NCBI GenBank assembly: GCA_000151295.1
Contig: GG745359.1
Coordinates: 166,617 to 230,616 of the forward strand
Origin: Allomyces macrogynus ATCC 38327
Lineage: Eukaryota > Blastocladiomycota > Blastocladiomycetes > Blastocladiales > Blastocladiaceae
DNA length: 64,000 nucleotides
Direction of reading: 5' to 3'
Below, piece by piece: positions 57,226-64,000 of the stretch (positions within the stretch are counted from its first letter, which is position 1; each line of letters begins with the position of its first letter). The notes under the pieces are model-generated. The model did no database searches. It had not been told where the DNA came from and worked only from the letters and a program-made list of their open reading frames with translations. A program made the translations under genes and the position numbers.

Positions 57226-58022
57226 GGCGGTGGGCGTGGATTGGTTCAGCTTGCTGTTGGTCACAAATCACAGCGGGTCCAAAGTTGTTGATAGTGGGTG
57301 GGGATTGGGGGAGGAGCGGCAGTCGCGACGGAAAAGTGCGAGAACGAAGGCCGACGGAACACGCTTTAGTTTTGATTTGGTCGCCCTCATGTGCGGTTGC
57401 GGGTTCGGCTTCACCGAGAATCGGCAGAGTCACCACTCGACGTGGCGCAATCTGGGCCTGACGACTGACTCGAGCACACATGCTCTTTGCAGCCCCTCGC
57501 TGTCAGAGCACTTCGTGGTGTCGACACCACGACGACAACCACCACGAAGGGAAGGTGGAGCAGAAGCCAAAACGCGGCCAACGGCTGGCCGCTTCGAATT
57601 TCAAACAGCCGGCCGCACTGACCGCACAATACGCCAACTTGCACAATCTGGGGGTGGAGCGCCCGTACACGACATTGTTGGCTCCGCAGTGCAGCTCGCG
57701 CCGTGGTGAAGATGGTGAACATGGCCGCGAGCAGCACGATCAACCAACGGGACGTCAATGGACACGTGATATCCCGAGACACGTTGCTATGCGGCGTCTG
57801 CGTCCCCTCCATCGTCGATCGTATGGCGCACCACCCGGCCGCGATCAGCATCACCGTCACCGACAACGACCTTCACGCAAAACCACGCCGGCGGCGCCCA
57901 CGACCACCGCGCGCCAGTCCCCGCACCGGCACCGCGCGTATCCACCCGGCCCAACGCGACCAAACCCATCCCGAATCGATCTATCCCAGCCCGCACCACC
58001 CCGCATCCAACCACCTGCCACC
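57226..58022. other. Divergent promoter, DAHP synthase and MTR4
   Basis: About 800 bp. The open frame upstream of the MTR4 ATG has no helicase similarity and His/Arg/Pro-rich composition, so it is read as leader. No TATA box seen. Confidence 0.5.
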
Positions 58023-61000
58023 ATGGCCGACCTCGACCTCGACCTCGACATGGACGTGGACGTCGACGTCGACGCCCTCTTCGACGCCTTTGACGAGGAA
58101 GAGCACGCGGCCGCGCGGCTCCCGCCCGTCCCGCTGCCCGTCCCTGCGCACGCCGCGCGCGGCAAGCGGTCGCACTCGGACGCGCACGCCGACGACGGCA
58201 CCGTGGACGGCGACGACGACCGCGACCGGAAACGCACGCGCCGGGGCCAGCTCGCCGAGGCCGAGGAGGACCAGGTCGAGGTGCTCGACGAGTTTTCCAC
58301 CGAGACCGAAGTCGCCGTCGGTGCCGTCGACGGCGAGATTTCGACCCCCGGCGCTGCCGCGGCAGCATCCGCAGCGGCGGCAGCAGCTGCAGCGAGCGAC
58401 GACCCGAACGCCGGATCCGGCGAGATCAAGTTTTCCAAGGCGAATGTGTCGACGCGGCACGAGGTGGTGTTGCCCGCGCGGTTCGACAAAGCGCTCTATA
58501 CGCCGATGAAGGCCTTCACACCGCCGCCCATGCCCGAGTGGGCGCGGCAGTACCCGTTCACGCTCGATCCGTTCCAGGAGTACTCGATCTACTGCATCCA
58601 GCGCAACGAGTCGGTCTTGGTGGCCGCGCACACGTCGGCGGGCAAGACGGTCGTCGCCGAGTACGCGATCGCACAGGCGTTGCGCAATAAGCAGCGCGTC
58701 ATCTACACGTCGCCCATCAAGGCGCTGTCGAACCAAAAGTACCGCGAACTGCTCGAAGATTTCGGCGACGTGGGGCTCATGACGGGCGACGTGACGATTT
58801 CGCCCAACGCGTCGTGTCTCGTCATGACGACGGAAATTCTCCGGTCGATGCTCTACCGCGGGTCCGAGGTGCTGCGCGAAATCGCATGGGTCGTCTACGA
58901 CGAGATTCACTACATGCGCGACAAGGACCGCGGCGTCGTTTGGGAAGAGACGCTGATTCTGTTGCCGCCGTCGGTGAAATTTGTCTTCTTGTCGGCGACG
59001 ATCCCAAACGCCAAGCAGTTTGCGCAGTGGATCGCCAAGATTCACCACCAGCCGTGCCACGTTGTCTACACGGATTATCGCCCGACGCCGCTGCAGCACT
59101 ACGTGTTCCCGGCGGCCGCCGCGGGGATTCACTTGGTCGTCGACGAAAAGGGCACGTTCCGCGAAGACAATTTCCAAAAGGCCATGGCGATGCTCGCCAA
59201 CACCGAGGACGGTGGCGGCAGCAAGGGCGGTGCCGGCGGCAGGAAGAAGAAGGGCGGTGCCGGCGGTGCGACAGGCGGCAAGGAAAAGTCGGACATCTAC
59301 AAGATTGTCAAGATGATCATGTCCAAGAACTACCACCCGGTGATCGTCTTCTCGTTCTCGAAAAAGGAGTGCGAGGCGCTCGCGCTCGACATGTCGAAGC
59401 TCGACTTCAACGACGATGCCGAGAAATCGCTCGTCAACGAGGTCTTCACGAACGCCATCTCGCAGCTTAACGAGGACGACCAGCAATTGCCGCAAATCAC
59501 CAACATTATCCCGCTGCTGCGACGCGGGATCGGGATCCACCACTCGGGCCTGCTGCCGATTCTCAAGGAGACAATTGAGATTCTGTTCCAGGAGGGCCTG
59601 CTCAAAGTGCTGTTTGCGACGGAAACATTCTCGATTGGGCTCAACATGCCGGCCAAGACGGTCGTCTTCACCAAGATTGAAAAGTTTGACGGCAAGGAGC
59701 TGCGGCACTTGACGGGCGGCGAGTACATTCAAATGTCGGGCCGTGCGGGTCGTCGTGGGCTCGACGACAAGGGGATTGTGATCATGATGGTCGACCAGAA
59801 GATCGACACGGACAAGGCCAAGGGCATGATCAAGGGCGAGGCGAATGCGCTCTACTCGGCGTTCCGGCTCGGGTACAACATGATTCTCAACTTGACGCGC
59901 GTCGAAGGCGTCTCGCCCGAGTTTCTCATCAAGAACTCGTTCCGCCAGTTTCAAAATAATGCCAAGCTGCCGCAGTTGCTCAAGCAGGTCGCCGACTTGG
60001 AGGACGTCTATGCCGAGATGGTCGTTGACGACGAGGACCAGGTGCGGTCCTACTACGAGGCGCGGTACACACTCGACCAGTACACGCGCGACTACCGCGA
60101 CATTATCACGCACCCGGCGAATGCACTGCCGTACATGAACAAGGGACGGCTCGTCTACATCAACGCCAACGGCATCGAGTTTGGGTGGGGGATCGTCGTC
60201 AACTGGAACAAGCGCAAGTCGCCGAACGCCGCGGCGGCGGCGGCCGCCGCGGCCGCAGGTGGGGCCGACGGCAAGGAGCAGGACTCGGCGGTCAACTACG
60301 TTGTCGACGTGGCACTGCTTGTCGACCCGGCGACCAAGGACGACCGCATCGAGAACCTGCGCCCTCCACCAGCAAATTCGGTCACCGACCCGAAATCCAG
60401 CGGCAGCAGCAGCAGCAAGCCGCCGGCCACCGAGGAACTCGTGGTCGCGCCCGTGTCGCTGACGGCGGTCGCGTCCGTGTCGTCTGTCCTGCTCAAGCTC
60501 GACGCGCTGAACCTGCGTGACTCAGACGGGCGGCGCGCGCTGCACCGGCTCTTCTGGACGGCCAAGTCACGGCTGCTGAAAAAGGGGGCCATCCCGCTCG
60601 TCGATCCTGTCAAGGACATGAAGATCTCGGACCCGAAGTTCACGGAACTGCTCGACAAGTTGGCCAAGTACCACCAGCTGGTCGCGACGCACCCAATGGC
60701 GACGCACCCGAACCTGCGCGCGCTCTACGACCAGTACGCGGCCAAGCTCGCGCTGTCCGAAAAGATTCGGGCGCTGCAGGCGCAGATCCGCGCGGCCGAG
60801 GCGATCCAGCAGCTCGATGAACTCAAGGCGCGCAAGCGCGTCCTGCGTCGCCTCGGGTTCACGGATGACCGCGACGTCGTGCAGACCAAGGGCCGTGTTG
60901 CGTGCGAGGTGTCGTCGGGCGACCCGCTATTGCTCACAGAACTGCTGTTCCACGGCACGTTCAACGACTTGACGGTCGAGCAGACGGTCGCGCTGCTCGG

Positions 61001-61409
61001 CGTGTTCACGTTCCTCGAGCGCAGTAACCCGAACGCGCCCAAGCCGAAATTGCGCGAGGAATTGGCCAAGCCGTTGCAGGTGCTGCAGGAAATGGCCAAG
61101 CGGATCGCGCGCGTATCCAAGGAGGCCAAGCTCGAGTTCAACGAGAGCGAGTACCTCGAGTCGTTCAAGCCCGACTTGATGGACGTCGTCTACGCGTGGG
61201 CCAAGGGGGCCAAGTTTGCGCAGATTTGCAAAATGACTGACGTGTTTGAAGGGTCGTTGGTGCGCAATTTCCGACTGCTCGAGGAACTGCTCAAGCAAAT
61301 GACGGCCGCGGCCAAGGCCATTGGCAACCAGGACTTGGTCATCAAGTTTACGCAGGGGATCGCGTGCATCAAGCGCGATATTATCTTTGCCAACTCGCTC
61401 TACCTGTAG
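58023..61409 (+). CDS. MTR4: MTR4 exosome-cofactor DExH RNA helicase
   Basis: One intronless exon of 1128 residues (yeast Mtr4 has 1073). Mtr4 unwinds RNA with ATP and feeds the nuclear exosome, in TRAMP-type complexes. The acidic N-terminus (LDLDLDMDVDVDVDALFDAF) resembles the region that contacts exosome cofactors, followed by a KRTRR basic cluster. Then come DPFQEYSIYCIQ, Walker A AHTSAGKT (about 202), motif II DEIH (about 293), SATIPNAKQFA, a Gly/Lys-rich insert near 400, HHSGLLPILKE, motif VI MSGRAGRRG (about 570), the arch domain (about 650-880, with an Ala run and a Ser/Gly linker) and the C-terminal DSH domain ending FANSLYL. The start context is CACCATGGCC. Ski2 is the alternative but lacks this N-terminus and these arch motifs. 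Confidence 0.97.
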   Translation: MADLDLDLDMDVDVDVDALFDAFDEEEHAAARLPPVPLPVPAHAARGKRSHSDAHADDGTVDGDDDRDRKRTRRGQLAEAEEDQVEVLDEFSTETEVAVGAVDGEISTPGAAAAASAAAAAAAASDDPNAGSGEIKFSKANVSTRHEVVLPARFDKALYTPMKAFTPPPMPEWARQYPFTLDPFQEYSIYCIQRNESVLVAAHTSAGKTVVAEYAIAQALRNKQRVIYTSPIKALSNQKYRELLEDFGDVGLMTGDVTISPNASCLVMTTEILRSMLYRGSEVLREIAWVVYDEIHYMRDKDRGVVWEETLILLPPSVKFVFLSATIPNAKQFAQWIAKIHHQPCHVVYTDYRPTPLQHYVFPAAAAGIHLVVDEKGTFREDNFQKAMAMLANTEDGGGSKGGAGGRKKKGGAGGATGGKEKSDIYKIVKMIMSKNYHPVIVFSFSKKECEALALDMSKLDFNDDAEKSLVNEVFTNAISQLNEDDQQLPQITNIIPLLRRGIGIHHSGLLPILKETIEILFQEGLLKVLFATETFSIGLNMPAKTVVFTKIEKFDGKELRHLTGGEYIQMSGRAGRRGLDDKGIVIMMVDQKIDTDKAKGMIKGEANALYSAFRLGYNMILNLTRVEGVSPEFLIKNSFRQFQNNAKLPQLLKQVADLEDVYAEMVVDDEDQVRSYYEARYTLDQYTRDYRDIITHPANALPYMNKGRLVYINANGIEFGWGIVVNWNKRKSPNAAAAAAAAAAGGADGKEQDSAVNYVVDVALLVDPATKDDRIENLRPPPANSVTDPKSSGSSSSKPPATEELVVAPVSLTAVASVSSVLLKLDALNLRDSDGRRALHRLFWTAKSRLLKKGAIPLVDPVKDMKISDPKFTELLDKLAKYHQLVATHPMATHPNLRALYDQYAAKLALSEKIRALQAQIRAAEAIQQLDELKARKRVLRRLGFTDDRDVVQTKGRVACEVSSGDPLLLTELLFHGTFNDLTVEQTVALLGVFTFLERSNPNAPKPKLREELAKPLQVLQEMAKRIARVSKEAKLEFNESEYLESFKPDLMDVVYAWAKGAKFAQICKMTDVFEGSLVRNFRLLEELLKQMTAAAKAIGNQDLVIKFTQGIACIKRDIIFANSLYL

Positions 61410-62149
61410 AGAGCGTTCGGGGCGTTGTGGGCGGGCGTTGGGGGGGTTATTTTAGGGAGTGATCTTTTTGTTTCTAGTTGAATTCGAACTTTTTCCATCG
61501 ACGTGAGCAGCAATGAGCGGAGCGTCGCGATTCGTTCGTGAATCGTGAGCTTTTGCTGCAAGAAAAACGGGCAATGATTTTGCCTGCTCGCGGCAACGCA
61601 ACAGATGAGTCGACGCGCGAAGCCGCATCGCCTAAACAACAACGTGTCATCTTAATCTCGTCGCTCCTGTCGAATGTTCATCCCAACGCACCACGACTCA
61701 CCTTGCGCCCTCCCATTAGTTGCCGGCAACTGCACCAACACCAAAACAAGAAACCAACCCCGTCGCTCGTGCTTCTGTCGCCGCCTTTTGTCTTCCAGTT
61801 TCTCTTGTCCGCGTGGATTCTCTCCCAGTCGCCGCCGGCCCCCGCATTTTGCATCGCTGATCTCGCAACTGCACGTCTCTCGCTCTGCGACTCGAGGACC
61901 CGCTCGCGCCGCCCTTCCACGACGCCGCCGCCGCTGTTGCTTGTCCGATCGCGCCTTATCGTGACCACCTTCCAGCACGATGGCACCAACCTCCTCGACC
62001 CAGCGCGCCCACAAGAACCTGTGCGCGCCGACGGCCGGCCGCGCTGCACCCGCCACTGGCGTGCGCCGAACCCGCGGTCGACGCGGTATCGGCTCCGACC
62101 GATGCTATTCGCTCGCCAGATAAGCCTCCGATCCCGGTGAAGTCGATAC
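61410..62149. other. Intergenic, MTR4 3' flank
   Basis: Mixed DNA. Weak coding-like sequence begins at an ATG near 61,980 and may be the N-terminus of the broken gene that follows. Confidence 0.4.
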
Positions 62150-62780
62150 GGGCAAGTACGACGCCGGCGCGGCTATCAGGTGACGAGCAAGCGGTGATCG
62201 CGCCTGCCGGGCGCGTCGGACGTGACGCTCACGTTGTTGCGGCAAGTGGAGTCGGGTAACATTGAGAAGAGAATCGTGTCGTCGCGGTCTTCCACCATGG
62301 CCAAGGTGCGTGCGCACGTGCGCTCGCCGCGCATCTGGTACACGGGAGTGATGACGACGGATGTGATCTGACCGCTCTCCTGCTCGCTATTCAGCAAAAG
62401 GAGACCTGCAAGCGCTGGCACCACGCCAAGAACGGCAGAATCGCGGCGCCGGCACACAAGATGCAGACCGTCATGGCCCGGCTCGAGGAAACCATGTCCG
62501 AGCCCACCGCCGTCACGATTCCTGCCCACATCCTCGACTCGCGCAACGTTATCAGCATGATATGGCGCAATATTCGGTCCGGCAGCTCGCTCCCGCCCAA
62601 GGTCATGGTCGACGGCGAGTTGGACTCGCGATCTTTGTGGAGAAGGACGAGACGTTGAAGCGCTGGTGCCGTGCCGTCGTGTACGAGGCTGTCAACACTG
62701 CTGAGGTCCCGCCTGACAAGGTGTTCCAGATGCTCGCGGCGCGTGCTGTCTACAACTTCAACGTGCTGCAGGACTGGTAG
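62150..62780 (+). pseudogene. Unknown gene with frame breaks
   Basis: Protein-like sequence runs in shifting frames. LTLLRQVESGNIEKRIVSSR ends at AAG before a GTGCGT donor (62305); after an acceptor at CTATTCAG (62394) comes QKETCKRWHHAKNGR, then MQTVMARLEETMSEPTAVT and HILDSRNVISMIWRN up to MVDGEL. There a one-base shift (about 62,620) is needed to continue with LAIFVEKDETLKRWCRAVVY and VFQMLAARAVYNFNVLQDW, ending at TAG 62778-62780. The upstream part also changes frame. No family recognised; mostly helical, no membrane span. It may be a decayed gene, or a real one with base errors in this copy. Confidence 0.35.
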
Positions 62781-62859
62781 ATGATGGACTTTAGGGGGGA
62801 GGGGAATGACTCGTTGATCGGAAGAGCGCCATGATGGGCAGCTGCACCAGGAACTTGGC

Positions 62860-64000
62860 GCCATCCACGCAGGTCACATTAAGGCGGATGTAGTCCTCAT
62901 CAAACAGCGCCATCCACAGCCCTGGCATGGCCTTGGCGCCATTGGCAATTCGTGCAACATTGTCTGAGTCATCTTGGTTCATGACAGAGCCTGTGAGCAT
63001 GCAAATGTGCGCCTGGTAGATGGAAAGCCGGTACATGTGCCAGCTAAGATCGATGGCGTTGGTCAGGACAAAGTGCACATCATTGTAATCCTTGTGCACA
63101 GCAATCACCACCAAAAAACTTGGGGTACTGCTTGAGCGCCTCAGTGTGCCAGTGGAACATGGTCGACAGACCTTGTTCCACTGTCTTGGCCACCTTTGAG
63201 AATCGCCACTGCTGATGCACTGCATGGGTCATGTCTGTGGACCACAGGCCAGAGATGACGTCATTGTGCACATGCTGCACAAGCAAGAAACACGTCTTGC
63301 TGCCAGGGAGGATGGGCGATTTGGCATTTGCAGCCATGATGGGCTTGAAGACAACTGGGCACACATCATCCCACATTGCAAGCACTGGGAGAGTGGCAGC
63401 ATACTTGGCCTACAGGGTCTTGTCAAAGAGCGTGCTGAGATTGGCCAGGTTGGCATGCAACTTGTGCACAGACATGTACATCTATGCATGAACTGATGCA
63501 CCCGCCAGGTGTGCAACAGGAACACGCACAACCAGCAACAGGAACTGGCGGACCACCACATTCTTGGCCATGAGCTTGGCCAAGCACAATGTATGGGCAA
63601 ACGACTTGCCATGCAGGAGGAACAGCGCTACTCACCCCTTTGCTGCAACCAGGTGCACGCCCTGGAACCCCTCCTATGGAAAACGAGAATAGAGCCTTCA
63701 CCACTTCATTGTTGACATGCTGCGTGCGTTTGGGAGAGGGAGCGTGTCGCACTGGGCAGGTGTGAGGTGGAGAGAAGGAGAGCCGACTTCCATTGAGAAT
63801 TATCACCTGCCATGCATATGATGATACCAAATGGCAGAAGCAATGCAGGCTACATTGCGTCGCTGATACTTCCAAAGGCATCCATGATTCCAACAAATTT
63901 CACACGAATGTGCGGGACTTGATGGTTGAAGCGCTGAGACGGCCAATAAGTATGGTGGTGCAGGATGATAGTGCAGATCATGATGAACCCTTCTCAATTT
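62860..64000. other. CpG-depleted island, runs off the window end
   Basis: Third island of the same style. Minus-strand coding-like pieces 63385-63080 and 63225-62791 overlap in different frames and would join by a frameshift near 63,110 into one helical polypeptide (QGLSTMFHWHTEALKQY then VVIAVHKDYNDVHFVLTNA). Further pieces lie at 63229-63612 and 63423-63896. No named motif. Interpreted as mobile-element debris by its likeness to the other islands. Confidence 0.45.

Noticed and set aside
57981..60113. 710-codon minus-strand ORF antisense to MTR4
   Set aside because: It mirrors the helicase reading frame in GC-rich codons and has Arg/Val/Leu/Asp shadow composition; no domain is recognisable, while the plus strand is unmistakable MTR4.

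Overview
The window is nuclear DNA from a GC-rich, intron-bearing fungus. Spliceosomal introns (mostly 60-90 nt), yeast-type glycogen synthase, a Rim15-type kinase, a SET9-type histone methyltransferase and MTR4 show a eukaryote of the fungal lineage. High GC, mostly short multi-exon genes and 5' splice sites that read GT-A/G-C-G instead of GTAAG suggest an early-diverging lineage; Blastocladiomycota would fit, but that is inference from style and not from a marker gene. All splice models were built by hand from reading frame, splice sites and family alignment from memory.

Layout. 0-4.1 kb: a coiled-coil protein converging on glycogen synthase. 4.1-7.6 kb: intergenic, mostly a CpG-poor island that looks like decayed mobile DNA. 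7.6-15.0 kb: a C2-domain/proline-rich protein, an unknown small gene, a short-chain dehydrogenase with a 9-nt exon, and a prolidase divergent from it. 15.7-20.2 kb: a kelch-repeat membrane protein and a GSK-3 kinase. 21-24.9 kb: a decayed SRAP/HMCES gene and a PhoD-like membrane phosphatase. 26.2-31.5 kb: a type I DnaJ with a farnesylation box, a small putative secreted protein and an aquaglyceroporin. 33.5-39.4 kb: a very large Rim15-type kinase. 39.6-45.3 kb: a possible hAT transposase remnant and SET9 (H4K20 methyltransferase). 45.3-48.9 kb: a second CpG-poor island with a 167-bp tandem duplication. 49-53.4 kb: two tandem SpoU/TrmH rRNA methyltransferase paralogues, one apparently catalytically dead and carrying an Arg/Asp repeat region. 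53.8-61.4 kb: a GPI-type surface protein, class II DAHP synthase and the intronless MTR4 helicase. 61.4-64 kb: a frame-broken unknown gene and a third CpG-poor island.

The genes are housekeeping and signalling genes with no operon-like logic. A functional theme (nutrient and stress response) links glycogen synthase, GSK-3, the Rim15-type kinase, the aquaglyceroporin and DnaJ, but they are scattered and co-regulation is not shown. The most unusual signals are the shifted 5' splice-site consensus (C at +4 in 27 of 35 modelled introns), the 9-nt microexon, stop-free introns of length 3n, the decayed SRAP gene, the methyltransferase/pseudoenzyme pair and the sharply CpG-depleted islands.
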